NCBI GenBank assembly: GCA_022577435.1
Contig: JAKOON010000017.1
Span: forward strand, 2,759,501-2,823,500
DNA: 64,000 nucleotides
Reading direction: 5' to 3'
Source: Embiotoca jacksoni
Taxonomy: Eukaryota; Chordata; Actinopteri; Embiotocidae
Under the pieces are notes generated by a model, which was given only the letters and a program-made list of their open reading frames with translations, made no database searches and was not told the origin of the DNA. Shown in pieces: positions 36,476 to 49,930 of the stretch (positions are counted from its first letter, which is position 1; every line of letters begins with the position of its first letter). Both the position numbers and the translations under genes were made by a program.

Positions 36476-36844
36476 GGGGGTTGCATGTTGACATTTGTTT
36501 AGCTTTTAGTTATTCTGACGTTATTCTCATCAGCATGATTTACAGTGGGGTCATGCACCCTGCATTAAAAACAATATCAACTCACCAGCTCCTGCAAAAG
36601 TTCAACATTTGCTTTCCGTAAACAGCAGGTGGGCAGTGACTGAACCAGCAGTAACCACAAACTTCCTCCCTATACCGACACATACCCATCTGCTGGCCCC
36701 CAGTCATTTTTAAAATGTCTCCAATTTCCCTGTCAGTCACATGGCCAGGTTTTGCGAACCCATATCTGGTAGCAGTCACTCACTAATAAGCCCAGAGGCC
36801 TCAGGCAACGAATGCATCACAGGTCAACAGCAGGTGGATAGAGC

Positions 36845-36881
36845 AGTGTGCAATGTAGTGTACAGCAGTACATTGCACACT
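36845..36881. repeat. Hairpin with 13-bp perfect arms
   Basis: Arms 36845-36857 (AGTGTGCAATGTA) and 36869-36881 are exact inverted copies with an 11-nt loop. Confidence 0.85.
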
Positions 36882-39769
36882 CTCCCTCTTTCCCCTCCTG
36901 CCAGCGCCAGGCCGATCCACACAGAGCTGCTGTCCAAGAGACTACTGTTACCTGGTATTAAGCTGCAGTCAAAAATACACCAGTCAGTGTCACATCTCTT
37001 TGATTATGCAGCAGGAGTACAACGGTGCTTGTCACCGTTGACCTTCATCTGATGGAGGTGAAAGAACAGTTTCTCCTTACAGGGGACTGACTGACTGACA
37101 ACCACTTTCCCTTAGTGCTCATATTTCCTTTGCACTTGTTTTTCTACAAGGATACATTTCTTGAGGTTTCACACTGAGTCAAGTGGTAAAACTTGATCTA
37201 TTTAGTAGTGGAAGGAAGTCATTAAATGATAATAAAGAAAAACTTTTAAGAGGACACAGCACTTCAAAAGCAGAGTAAAAAAACAGCGATAAAACTATAG
37301 AAACAGTGACTATAATTAATATTACTAGAATATAGTAGGATTTTATATATCTGGTTCATCGCATAAATATGCTGTTCGCTTCAGTAAAGTTTAGTTATGT
37401 AAAATGTCAGGATATTCACCAAACAAAACTACACCAGCTCTGCCTTGCAGACGAAATCAATATGCAGCTCTGCCAATCCGAGCATCGGCTTCGAGAGGAC
37501 AATACTGTAGGTATTTAATGTTGTCATGGCGACACCTGCACGTCTCCCTATACCCCTCCCCTGCTGCTTCAAACGCTGTTCCTAATCTCCTATTATTCAT
37601 AGTGAGCTTAAACGCACCTGTCCTCTGAAGCCGTCAGTATGCTTCCCGCCTCTGACCTCAGCTGAGAGCTCGAATCATTTGTCACCTGTCTGAGCTGGTG
37701 TTGCTCATTTTCTCAAAGCTTTTTGAAAAATATCACTGATGGTTTTTCCATGTATTTTACAAATACCATGGTCATTACAAACAATCTATTATAGAATAAT
37801 GCTTATTACTATAGCGAGATAGTTGATAGTCTATAGTTTTTGCCTCTCTGTGTTTTCACCTCCTTCGTTTTGGAGTCTGCGTTTTGGTCCTGTTTCCAGT
37901 CAACTGCTGCCAAAACTGCGACAATAGAAAGATGGTAGTTGTCTGTCACTGTCAAACACATTAATTACATATGAGTGCATTGTCAGTACATTCTGTACGC
38001 ACATCCGATAGCATTAGACAAAGTGGTAAGTTTGCTTTATTTCATTATTTTTGTTGCCAGGCAACATTTAGTCATCTCACACACGTTATTAGAAACAACT
38101 TTACCGCCTGAAGTAATGTTCTATTCTGGAGGTGCCTCAATATTTATACACAAGGGGGATGAATTGATTCGAAACAGCTCTTTTTTCTGTTAAAAGTGTT
38201 ATGCTGTTCGCCACACCAGCTTTATATTTTTGGACACTGCAGCTAACAACACTGACAGTTAAAAACAAGACTGTAAAATTATTAAATAAAAGAAAAAATA
38301 CTGACTTTGTAAGGCCAAAGAGCTTAAAGATAACTTTATTGTGCCCTTTAAGTGCAAGTCAGTTTAATATAATTGTCATTATTACTTAAAAGGCATAAAG
38401 TGGAATTGGATCATACTGAGATTGGGTGGCTCGAGACTTTTTCCACACAAGCCACCTTGACTTGTAGAAGGAAAAGCAGGTGTTACCAATAGCATTAAAG
38501 ATGGCTCTCTTTTATTTAAATGTAACTGTGACAGTGAGTCAGCATGCACCGAACTGAAGTAGCTAAATGGAATTCAGCTGTCAATTTTATTATTTACACT
38601 TGAGCTACTATGACATGTAAAAACATGTACCATTGAAAAGGCCTGTGAGCGCAGACAGTGTTTCTGTAAGGCTGAAAACGTGCAAATGTAACTAATACAT
38701 TTTCTCATCTGGGTATTATCACATTTAATTTCCAGTGTAAGAGTGATTTGTTGTTTGTGAGACACGTGGGTAAATTATAACCGGAAAAACAGCAGTTTGT
38801 TTCCACATGTATACATTTGTACATGTACACATAGGTTTTTGTGTCCCTGTGGAGATGAACCACCTGAGTCCTCCACTAGGTACTACCGAGAGAGAGTCAA
38901 ACTGTGCTACCATGATGGCGAAAGACAGAAAGTAATACAAATCTAAGAGATGACAGTTTAATCCTGACCTGGCCTGCACAGTGACGCCACTCACACTGGC
39001 ATGTTTCGAACTTATTTGAAAGCCACAGTAGAGTAAATGTCTATGAACTATGACTTAAAGATTTTCTTACAAATAGATTGTACAAGAAACTCGCTATCAT
39101 TTCTATCTAACACTTAAGAACACCAAAGTGACATGGAATATTAAAATTTCAGTGAAGAACTCAGAAAAGCATGACATCTTTTTTTCTAAATGCTAATGTG
39201 CACATGAATCAACTGCCTCATAAAATAGTCACATTACAATATTCAGTTCACATCTGTTTAATGGCATGGTATCAACTGAGAGCAGTCTTTAGGCAGTAGC
39301 AGACCAAAAACGACTGGGAATATGATGGGATTCAAATTTCATTTGAGAGACTTTGAAAGAGAGGCTGTTGTGGATGCCTTTACTTTCATGATCTGTCGTA
39401 CAGTAAACAACCGTTCAGAGCTGATGATGCAAACAGATGTGCTGATTGGTGCTGATTAGTTGTTAGTGCCACTCTCTTTAGAGTTTCACATTTCTCCCCT
39501 CAGAAGTTTACTTCAGATTCAACTTTAAGTAGAGCGAAGAGGATATTCCTGCTGAATCAAAGCCTGAACTAAAAATTTGGTTTTTATTCAACTCACATTT
39601 AATTGTTATTATTCACAAATTTCGATTAAATGATGTGATTTTAGTGGTTACATTACAGCACCAATGTGTGTGACATTAAGCTGGTTTATATCACAGATCT
39701 ATTTTGGTCCACCTTTTGGTTCAAATTAAATATTCATAACTTTTCCTGTCGCACCACTGTGCGGTTGTC

Positions 39770-40090
39770 AGTTTTTTAAGTGAAGTTTCTCTACCACTGT
39801 TTGATTGATTAACATGAAATTTCCTACAGATCTGTTCCCCTCTAGATGAAGTGTAGAAACGGTGGTGAGCCCCCAACTTTTTAGCATCTGGTAAAAATGG
39901 CATTTACAAATCATCAGTCTGTATTGCATTTTGTGGTAATTAGCAAATAAATGCATGCTAATATGCATACTACATATGGTAGACATAATCTGCCAAAAGA
40001 AAAAAAAACAGCATGTCAGCATCATTCTGAAAATGTTGGCATGCTAAAGCTAGCATTTAGCTCAAAGCACTGTTGTGCAGCTTGTCTGGA
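39770..40090. repeat. Degenerate percomorph interspersed repeat
   Basis: Words such as TTGATTAACATGAAATTTCC, GGTGAGCCCCCAACTTTT and TAGCTCAAAGCACTGTTGTG match a widespread percomorph repeat I remember without a firm name. Confidence 0.45.
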
Positions 40091-40817
40091 GCCTGTTGGT
40101 CTTGTTATGTTCATTTTCTTTAACAGATATTGCTGTTCTGTTTTCTGATATTTGTGCTCAGGATTATGGATGTGATGTGAACGTCTTGTAAAGTATAATC
40201 ATGTAAAGTTGTAAACAACCCTTGGGGTGCCAGTTGTCTGCTCTCTACAGCTGCAGTCAGTGTGGGTCATCCTCAGTCCTGACTCTCTAAAGTACAGGGA
40301 GCAGAGTAGATGACCTGGAATGTGAATGTACATGTGCTCTTTCACTGCAGACCAATTACCATCCAAACACGCATACATCCAGAGAGAGGGATGGAGCAGC
40401 AGAAGTGTGGCTTCTAAACTAAAAAAAGCTAAAAGCAGGTTAGATAGCAGAGTCAGATTTAGTGGAGTGGAGTGGGCTGTGAAGCTGCAGCAGCAGGGGG
40501 CTCCGTTAGATGTTCTGCCACTTCTTGACCACCTCCTCTCACCAACTCTTCTTAAACAAATCACTACATCAATTATTTCTGTGACTAGTCTTCTTCCAGT
40601 CACACCTCCTATCCAGCCTCTTTTTGTTTGAACAGCAGCTATTAGGGCCTGAAAGACAGCAAATTATGCTAATGGTCTTATGCAAACAGTATCATTATTG
40701 GCTATTCCAAATAATAGATGGTGAGGCCTCCACATGTTTTGACATGAGGACATTAGGATGGGATTAGCCAGAGGGCACTGCTGATGCAAAACTGGATCTT
40801 ACACATTCCATTAATGT

Positions 40818-40850
40818 ATGTATGAAGCTTCTCTAATAAGCTTCATACAT
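40818..40850. repeat. Hairpin with 13-bp perfect arms
   Basis: ATGTATGAAGCTT at 40818-40830 and its inverse at 40838-40850 flank a 7-nt loop. Confidence 0.85.
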
Positions 40851-43752
40851 AGGTGGGCATCTAATTGGTGGGTTATCTATCATAAGGTCCTGATTTAGAA
40901 TCAGCTTCAGAAGTGTATGAGACAGCCAGACTGATAATCAAGCTGTAGGTGTAGAACACAGCTGACAAATGAGCAGGAAGTGTGTTGGAGAGTGTGTAGG
41001 TGTAGCCATTCACTCTGCAAAAGGCACACAGGCCGAGGCACAACATCCACAAAAGCTCCTCTAATGGCTGCACTCGCTGATTTCTACCGTGCCCACTCAT
41101 TACGCTTTACATAAGCACAACTCTATGAGTGTGTGTGTGTGTTTGTGGTATGTGTTAAAGTGTCCCCCAGAGAAAACACATTAGTCATTTACACAGAGAG
41201 AAGCCATCGTCGGTGTCCATCAATCTGTGTAGGGAAGCCCTGAAGCCTATGGCAGTGCATGGTCCAGGGAACACATACATACACACAGGCCATTACCCAC
41301 ACTCACACTCACTTGGTAAGAGTGAAAAGAGGCCAGAGATAGATGTGATTCAGTTGCTTGTTCCCTTTAATGTCCCTGTAACTTCCACCTTGCAGTGCAG
41401 TGATGGATTAATGTTACAAGCAGGATGATGCCACCTACAAAAGGCAAGGACACCCAGTCGCTGGGCAAAGAAGAAAAACCTGGGGGTGCTGGTATGGAGA
41501 ATGAGCGCCTGTGTTGTATGCATATGTGAGTATGTGTAGTTATGAGGTAAGGAAGAAGAATTGGTGTGTATTTACATGAGTGTGCGCTGTGCGTGTATGT
41601 ATTTATTGGATCACACAGAGGTTCTTCCAGCAGCTGTGGACATTGAAGTGACAGGAGAAGTCATCAGAAGATGGATGCGGGGCATCATATGCAAACAGTC
41701 CAGTTATTTAAAGGGGTTTTATCCTTGGGACCTGCATAGTAAAACTGCTGCAGTTAACTGATCAGATATGTCGGAAATATCCATTACACTACGGCGCCGC
41801 ATTCAGATTGATATGAAACACTAGTTTAAAGGTGCCAAATGGGATTCTCATTATAATAATGGATTACAGGGAGATTCTTAAATTGCATTTCTGTCCTATG
41901 CAAAGCATGAACAGTGAAACCAAAGGACACAAAGGGGTGATTAAGAATGTGTCTTGCCATGTGCCATGAATCTTTAATAAGAGAGAACGGTTTCAGGCCT
42001 TATGGGCGTAAAGGCTTCTACGAACCTAAATAATTGATGACGTTATGCTGCGTGGTCATGACCCACTGACATGGACACTTTGACTTTACCTGCAGCTGTG
42101 ATAGCCACATATCCAAAGACATAGAGAAACAAACATATGATCCTCCCTAAACACTGGCAGCAGCACTGGTAACATGCTGAGTTACCGATTTATTACTTGA
42201 GTTGCCATAAAACTATTTATTCAACTTTGACGCTCCAGTTTTGCTTCAAACAAGGTCTAAAAATCATTTGACAACAGCCTGTCTCTCTGAGTGTATTTAT
42301 CCAAGCGATTAAACAGTCCTGTGTTTATTACTTCTCTTTTCAGACATAATTAACTCTTGTCAGCTTGTAATAATAAGTCCTTTTTGATAATAAAAGCACC
42401 TACTGAAAGACAAACACCACAAAACAAGAGTCATGTGAGCTGCAAAATGTTTATGTGATCATTAGTGTGATTAACGGGGCAATTAATCACACTATTTAAG
42501 ATTAAACTCAATGGTAACGTTGATATGAAGGTTCCCGATTTTAAGTACTAAAAGTTGTAATAGCTTTCTTTTCGTGGTAATATAGTTTTATGTTGCAAAA
42601 TGTGATCAGGTCATTCAGGGGAAACCTGGGGATAGTTTGTACTTGAGTTATTGTTTTCATAATCAAATTATCAGGCAACATGCAGGAGTCTGTGGTGTAA
42701 ATCTTTTTTTTGTCTGGCTTTCTCATTTCCTCCAACTAAACTTGCATTTGAATGGAAACAAAAGAGTCCCGTTCTCTTGATGCTGTCATATTCACCCAAG
42801 GCTCAAAACTTCTAATTCAATCATAAATCATTTGTAATACAGTACAGTCTTATAAAACTGATCTCTGATATCATTAATGGAAAATGTAAACTTTGCTTGT
42901 ACAATGGCACTACCTCATATACTATTAGCCTTTTGCTTGTTTAAGGTTTTTAGGCTATGATATCAACTGTTGAGAGGATTTCAGAGAAATCACAAACAAA
43001 AGTATTCCCACTATTTTATTTTCCCTTTGAATTACTGAGATCTGTAACATCGGATATCCTCCAATAAATCTCATTCAGGTTTTAGGTTCCCTGAGGAGAA
43101 CAAGGACTTATACCCACTATCCTGTGTTGTCATTGAACAGTCATGCAGATGCAGATTCATTACAGAGGATAATATTTTTTCAATACCAGTACCCACAATA
43201 GACCAGAATGCAATGCATCTTTGAGATGTGTTTCCATTCTAGGAAGAGTTCAAATAATGACATGATTCACACGGCGGCAGCAGAAGAAGGGACACTCAAG
43301 ACACAACTACAACACATCCTTGCTATATCTCCACACTTAAATTATCGCCTCACCTTACAAAACAAATGCACTATTGGAGGAACTTTGTTGAATAAACGCT
43401 ATTATTTTTGTCCAATATTATTTTAACGTGCTCTGAATATTCATTGAGACATTATTTTTCCAGGCGGATAGTTGGGGCTGTGATGCCTTACCAACTCACG
43501 ATGTTGACAGGGTCTGACCTGGTTTTCTTTTTTTATCAATTTGCACTGAAGTATGTTCACAGCTGAAGGTTAAAGCAAATATTGGGGTTCCTACGCAAAC
43601 ACTCCCATGCGATCTGAGCCCTCTGAGTGCAGTCATTTTGAGTTAACACAAAGGGATCTGTGGCTCCAAAGAACATTAAGTTGGATGCCACTCTCAGAGC
43701 GGCCACAGGCCATCACTGTAATGCAGGGTGAAACGTCCTCCCACGGCCACGT

Positions 43753-43775
43753 ACACACACACACACACACACACA
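43753..43775. repeat. (AC)n microsatellite
   Basis: About 23 bp, seen directly. Confidence 0.9.
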
Positions 43776-44499
43776 GTGATGCTCGTTGAGGCTCACAGAA
43801 CAATCAAACAGTTTTATCGTATCAACACACAACCTGGCACACTTACATCAGCAACGTTCTGTAAGAGTAATTCATTACTGTGCTATTACAGGGGTGGCAG
43901 ACTTATTTATCCTCTGCTTATTTATTTCATGCCCTCGAGACTTGAGAGCCCAAAGCGAAAATAATAATAATGAATAAATGAATGTTTCCCATCGCACTGA
44001 TAATTTCTCGATTGATATAAAAGAAAAAAGGATAAGACAGTGGGGACTGATAGCTGCAGTGTGTACGAGTGGAGGCTGGAAAACAGATGGAGTCCAGAGG
44101 TGAGTCACACGCTGTATTTCTCTATTATGGAGATCAACAAAACCGCTCTAAACAACATGCAAATAGGAGAGCAGAAAAGAAGAAAGTTTGAAAAGAGAGT
44201 GGGAGAGAGAGAAAGAGTGATCTGTTAAACTCGTTGTGTTATAACTGTGCTGCTGGCTCCAGCTTAATACTTAACGAACAGGCATGAGAGGGACTTCAAT
44301 CCTTTCAACTCTCAGCAAACAAGTGCACTTCCCGATATGTCAAACCTTTCTTTTAAGTCACCCTTCTGAAAGCAATTGTGTTTCTTGTTTAAAAGTGAGT
44401 GTGGCGCTCCTTTAATTGGCAGCCATGTCATTCTGGCACTAAACTGGAACAAATAATATGCAGTCATCTGGAACCGTTGAGGGTCTGCTGTTCTTCACT

Positions 44500-44720
44500 T
44501 ATGGACGTCACACTGGAACGACGACCAATCGGTCACCCGTCTGTCTTTTCAGCCAGCTTGCTATGTGGACAGGCTGCCACTGGCAGCAAGCCTATTAAAT
44601 GGCCATCCTCTCTTTAAGCCCCCATGATCAGAGTGTGTCAGTCAACCAGCAGTCGCCCTCCTCCACGAGCCTCTCGGGCTACTTACACGACTTCAGCGGG
44701 GATGAGAAGTGACAGACCAC
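44500..44720. promoter_or_regulatory. Candidate conserved non-coding element
   Basis: A balanced-composition segment with GGACGTCAC (CRE-like) and CCAAT, unlike the AT-rich flanks. No coding frame is convincing. Conservation is a guess. Confidence 0.15.
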
Positions 44721-45813
44721 CAGGACAGAGAGGACATAATTGGGGAGAACGGACGGATTGTTTGTGCTCAGTGAACAGACCAAAAATGTTCATTTGTCCA
44801 AATCTTTTCGGGCAGTTTTTACACAAAATGAAAATGTTATTAGGTCGCTGCCCTGATTGTGTCTGGCAATTACTGATAAGCTGATAGAATAAGAAGATCC
44901 AGTCTGAAGGCATCTGGAGCCCGCTTAACAACGACATTCACATCCCTTGAAAGCTACATCATCAAATACTAAATGTAATGTCTTGGAAACATTAATTTGT
45001 GACTCCTAACTTCAGAGGCTGGTTATCATTTCCTCCGTTTTAATTGTTCAGTATGCATGGCACCTGTTCAACCTATTAATGTACAACACTCTCTTCTGTT
45101 TCTATTATGCTGGTGAAATAAAGAGCTGAGGGCAAATATAACACAAACATTTTAACTGTTTTCCCCAACTTACCAATTAAATCAGACAAAGCAGACCTCC
45201 ATGGTGGTAAATTTGTACAAATAGTGACAATTCATTGTCTGGCTTCACTGCTTACAGAGAAATAAACTAATACTGGGTCATTTCAGCACAGTTATCCTTT
45301 AGAAATATGTAGGAAGTAATACATCACGATGCAGACTCCAATCCCAAGTAAAATTACCCCTCAGGAAATGATGGAAATGTTACAACCTTTGGTCAAAAGT
45401 TAATACAAATAATTTTCTCTTGCTCAAATGAATAGCTACCAGCAGCAGAATTTCACTGTGTCCCTTAAAGTTTTTCTCCCAGAGTTGTAAAACTAAAGCT
45501 GCTTATCTGCAATACAACAGCCCTTTGCAGTTTGTAGTTGGATAGATGGCAGAGAGACAAGGGCCAGAAAGAGAAAGTCATCAAGAGGTGGAGGTGAGCG
45601 TGATCTGTATCTCTCCTGGCATCTATTTCCTGCCTGGCTGGCCTGTCTGCCGTGTCACCAGCCATCGCTTCAACCCAGGCTCTTTCCATGCCAATTGGCT
45701 CGGCTCTCCGCCACTCTCACACTGCCTGCCACATCCAGAGAGGACAGGCGGAGATGGGGCATATTAGGCCGGCATCACACACTTATAGCTTGAGTCGATG
45801 CACTTCACATCAT

Positions 45814-45828
45814 CACACACACACACGC

Positions 45829-45864
<36 letters not shown>
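45814..45864. repeat. (CA)n microsatellite with CG interruptions
   Basis: About 50 bp, seen directly. Confidence 0.95.
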
Positions 45865-45869
45865 ATTTA

Positions 45870-48040
45870 CGTGTTCCAAATTAAAATGGATGAATGCACA
45901 GAGATACAGAAACAGACAGACAAGCATGCATATTCACACACACTGTCCTCAATCTGCAGAGGAATGTGTGTGTGAGTTGTATATTAAAAGGTTAGTGTCT
46001 TGGGGACACTGACCTTTACAAAGTCCTTCTGTTTACAACATCTCTGAATGGAGAGCAGCTAAAGATCAAGTTGTAGCAGAGGAGGAGATTTCTACAGCAC
46101 GTCAAATGACTGCAAAAGATGTAAACTCTCATTCTATATTCTGACTCCTCGTTTCTTGCCTTTTTCCCTCAGGTTTGAGAGACTTGTGGAAGCATCATAA
46201 GGCAAAATCTGCTGGAGCCTGCTCTAATCCTTCTTGAAGCCCGGAGGCTCTCCATGTCCTTCTCATTGGCTTCATTAAAAGGATCCCTGTCCTTTCTATT
46301 CCCTTTCACTGCCTGCTCATCAACAGGGCCAATTACAGCCGGTTATCAGGAGTCAACAAGTATCCGAGAGGGGTCACACATTCACTGCAGTTTCCTGTTC
46401 CTTGCAGATGGAAAGTGAGTGTAAGAGGCGATTCCTCTCATGTAAGAAGGAGCATACAACGTGTAACTATATACAGTGCATTGAGCATCCATAGAGCTTA
46501 ATTTCTTAAACTTTTTACCTGATTGGCGAGGTTCGAGTTTCAGGTGGCAATCTAATACTACCCTGGAGGTCCCTTGATACAGAAGTCTGACTAGCAGTGC
46601 GAGTCAGCGAGGGAGCCAAGGCAGCATTGTGCAAATTGAAAGTAATCCTCAGGCCTGGCTGGCAGGGCCACTGGATTCACATCTATTCATAATTTATCAC
46701 TCTACAGCAGTGAGGTGGAGAAAAAGTTCTGTCCATGTAATAAACCAAGAAGAGACATCTCTGAAAGGCACTGATGTTATCAGGCAGATCAGCCTCCGCG
46801 CTGCTGAAGGTCCCGAGTGAAAACGGCACTTGTTATAAGCAGAAAGACAGACGGAGCAGATAGCTGCGAGTCGGCGGAGTTCACATCATATTAGATCCTA
46901 CTGCTGTCCATCCACAATGTTCAAGAGGAGACTAGCTGACTGGGCCACTGTCAGTTTAACATAAACTGTCAAAAGCCTCATTAGAAAAGCTTCCACAGAT
47001 CACTCACTGAGACTTTTATAACTGAGACACTGGTTTTCCTCCATTTGGAGCAATTTAAGCTTTCACCCACATGTCTACAAAGCATTCAAACTGCTCAGTC
47101 CTCTGGCAAGTGCAATCACCAAAACCAGATGGAGAGACAGGAATAACCACTAAACCTTTTTGATTGATATTGTGAACTTGTTGGTTAATGGTAAGTCCAA
47201 TATTCACTCCTTCAGATTTGTTTTTAGTTTCCTCTGACTTGGAAGTAAAATAATTGACTCTTTAGCTGCTAAACGCTAAAGCTATTCAATAAATTTGCTT
47301 GCCTCTTTGTTGGGTGCAATGATCAAGAACAAACTAAAAAGCTCAGTCAGATTCAGAGAAAGTGCGGACTTACGTTATAATTCCCTGTGGGAATTTTACT
47401 TTATTGCTGATCATTTAATACCTTGTTAATGTAAAAACAGTCATAGCAGCTTAATCCCTTTCGTCCCTGTACACTCAGCATGATCAAATGACTTTATCTC
47501 AATATATCCTGGGAATGTCACTTTTATGTGGCTGCGTCTGTGAAAACTAGAAACAAATTGAGTCATTTATCATATTTCAAATTAGATCTTAACCACAAAC
47601 ATAACTGGGGCTGGAACTATAACTCATTCATAAAACACAGGAAGTCCTTTAGCAGCTTGATACTAAAATTTTTCGAAGACAGTGACAGTAGTTCAAGATG
47701 ATCGATGATGACAGACAGCTCACGGATCACAGTTCGTCAGCTCTTATCAAATATAACAGACATAAAATGACTCGTAAAATTTTAAACAAGTTCATGAAAG
47801 AAGAGAAAACCTCGGACATCAAGAAGATATACTTAGTACATTCAAGGGGAGTTGGTAAGGACTTCTCCTTGAATGTTCACAAGTACAAAAATTCAGTGAA
47901 ATGGCCTCATGCTGTAACACGCACAGCTTGTCCTGTGACAACACATACTGTACTCTGTGGAGGTGACTTTGGTTGTCAGGGGTGTTTGCTGGTCCTGCGA
48001 AAAAAAGGACCCCTGAAGTTATGACACCAGATGATCTGCA
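45870..48040. other. Non-coding stretch
   Basis: No gene is supported. A perfect AATTCCC-TGT-GGGAATT palindrome lies at 47379-47395. Confidence 0.45.
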
Positions 48041-48043
48041 GCT

Positions 48044-48212
48044 GAGGAGGAAACAGTGAAGGAAGAAACAGTGAAGGAGGAAACAGTGAAGAGGATGAAA
48101 AGGTGAAAGATGAAACAGTGAAGAGGATGAAACGGTGAAGGAGGAAACAGTGAAGGAGGAAACAGTGAAGAGGATGAAACGGTGAAGGAGGAAACAGCAA
48201 AAGAGGAAACAG
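48044..48212 (+). repeat. Minisatellite with 15-bp unit GAGGAAACAGTGAAG
   Basis: About 11 units. Plain units alternate with 16-17-bp variants (AGGATGAAACGGTGAAG), which suggests a nested, higher-order duplication. The first units read EETVK in one frame but the frame soon stops, so it is not a protein repeat. Confidence 0.9.
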
Positions 48213-49589
48213 CTTCGCTTAAGACTGGAAATGCAAAAAAAAAAAAAAAAAAAACTAATTCACATGCTACGTATAAAATGTTTAACATACAAAAGCAACA
48301 AAGTGCAACTATATGACATTGTGGTTGTGTTTTTTTTAAAGAATCTCACCGTCCCCTCGAGGAGGTTAAAAGAAATAGCACTCTTAAACCATCAATTTAG
48401 GTTTTTACACTGTTTGTGTTTCGTCCACGTTTCCAGTCGTTATGTTAGGCTAAGCTAACAAGCTACTAGCCTTATCTTCGTATCGAGCATGGGCAATAAG
48501 GCAAAGCCTGTTTGGTTAATCTGTTCAAAATGTTAAAAAAAAATAATGTTAGTTTTTCCACTGGTACATTTATTTTGTTATTTTTGGATGGAGCCAGGCT
48601 GCCCCCCTTTTTTTTGTAGTATTGAGGCTGAAACGTGAAATAAAGTATTAAAGCCCTTCAAGAGCAAACATTTACAATTTGAAGCATTCTTCTTTGCCTC
48701 ACCTATAATGCTGGCTGGCATTCGTGACCTCTTCCTCACTCCTTTTCCTGTTCACTCCTCACTGACTCTGAACTGCACGAGCTCATCATTTTCACCAAAA
48801 GCGAAAGGAAAGACTCAATAGTGCTGTGTTGTTATTTTAAGTCATTTCATGTCGTAAGTCTCATTAAATCCCTCCTGCATTGGGCTAAAGGTCTGAAAGA
48901 GTCGTCCAGCTTGGTTGCTATTAACTAACATAAATGTTCGCAGTTTTAGTTTTCTGCCAATTTCAACATTTTCTATATTGATATGGTTTCATAGTGCATT
49001 GTGGAGGAGCAAGCAGAAATAAAACTACTGCTTTAAATATTTTTCCTGTCTCATTCCTGAGAACAGGCCTTCAAATTTGGACACACTCCCAAGGTGTAAG
49101 GTAAGCCAGAGTTCCTCCATTTTTTCATTATCATCTCTCAGTAATTGTCTTCTTGCTTCTTTTAATCTTTAAGAAATTACTTACTTGCTCCAGTTTTAGA
49201 CCTTTAATTTGCACCCAGCAATAAGGCTTCTCAGAAAATCCACAATACCATAGAGTATAAAAACACGTCTCTCCCTCTTGTCGTTCTTCCATGGCTATAA
49301 TAAATGAAATATAAACCAGCATTGTAAAAACAAGATTGTTGCCTGTCAACCTGTTTTTCAAAAAGAAAAATATATCAATATTCGTGACATTTAGACAGTG
49401 GTTATCTGTCAAATTGTGTCCTAGAAATGCAGAAAAACACTAGAATGGACTCATTTTTCAATAACATGTCAAACACGAGCAGATAAATCTTGCACAGAAA
49501 TGTCATTTCTGATAAAATAGGGCACATGTGACATCAAAGTCTTGCGATGGAGCATCAAGGTGGAAATAGCAAAATCCACAAGTGTCCCT

Positions 49590-49930
49590 AACCAGTAATT
49601 ATCCCTGTCTGACAGAGTCTGGTCTGGGATTACGGCACAATTACACGCTGATGAAATGTACTGGGCAATACAGCTCTGTCTATGTTATGGCCTGTTGTCC
49701 ATATTTCAGCTGAGCCTGTTTGTATGGCCTACTTCACTGTCCCACCCTCTAATCCTGTGCCGTTAGGAACCGCCACTATGCCCGGTCCACTTGCTATCTC
49801 TCCATTACTCAGCTTTAATCTCGCTGCAGCCAAGACAGGGTCTGGGATTCTGGTGTAATTATCCAAGAGTGTTAATTACAGGAACAATTTTGAGGCAATT
49901 ATCGGATCTCAAGCAATCATTCAGGCTGGA
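49590..49930. promoter_or_regulatory. Candidate enhancer-like element with internal diverged duplication
   Basis: GGTCTGGGATT occurs at 49621 and 49839, each followed within 20 bp by AATTA/TAATTA homeodomain-type words and preceded by GACAG. More TTAATTAC and CAATTATC words follow. Function is inferred only. Confidence 0.25.

Larger units (their letters stand above)
36890..43740. other. Non-coding stretch
   Basis: No gene is supported. Features seen are a D-box word TTATGTAA at about 37395, an old repeat at 39.77-40.09 kb and a hairpin at 40.82 kb. Confidence 0.5.

Noticed and set aside
47698..48024. 108-codon plus-strand open frame next to the minisatellite
   Set aside because: No family similarity or supporting signals; one frame of this length is expected by chance in 64 kb.
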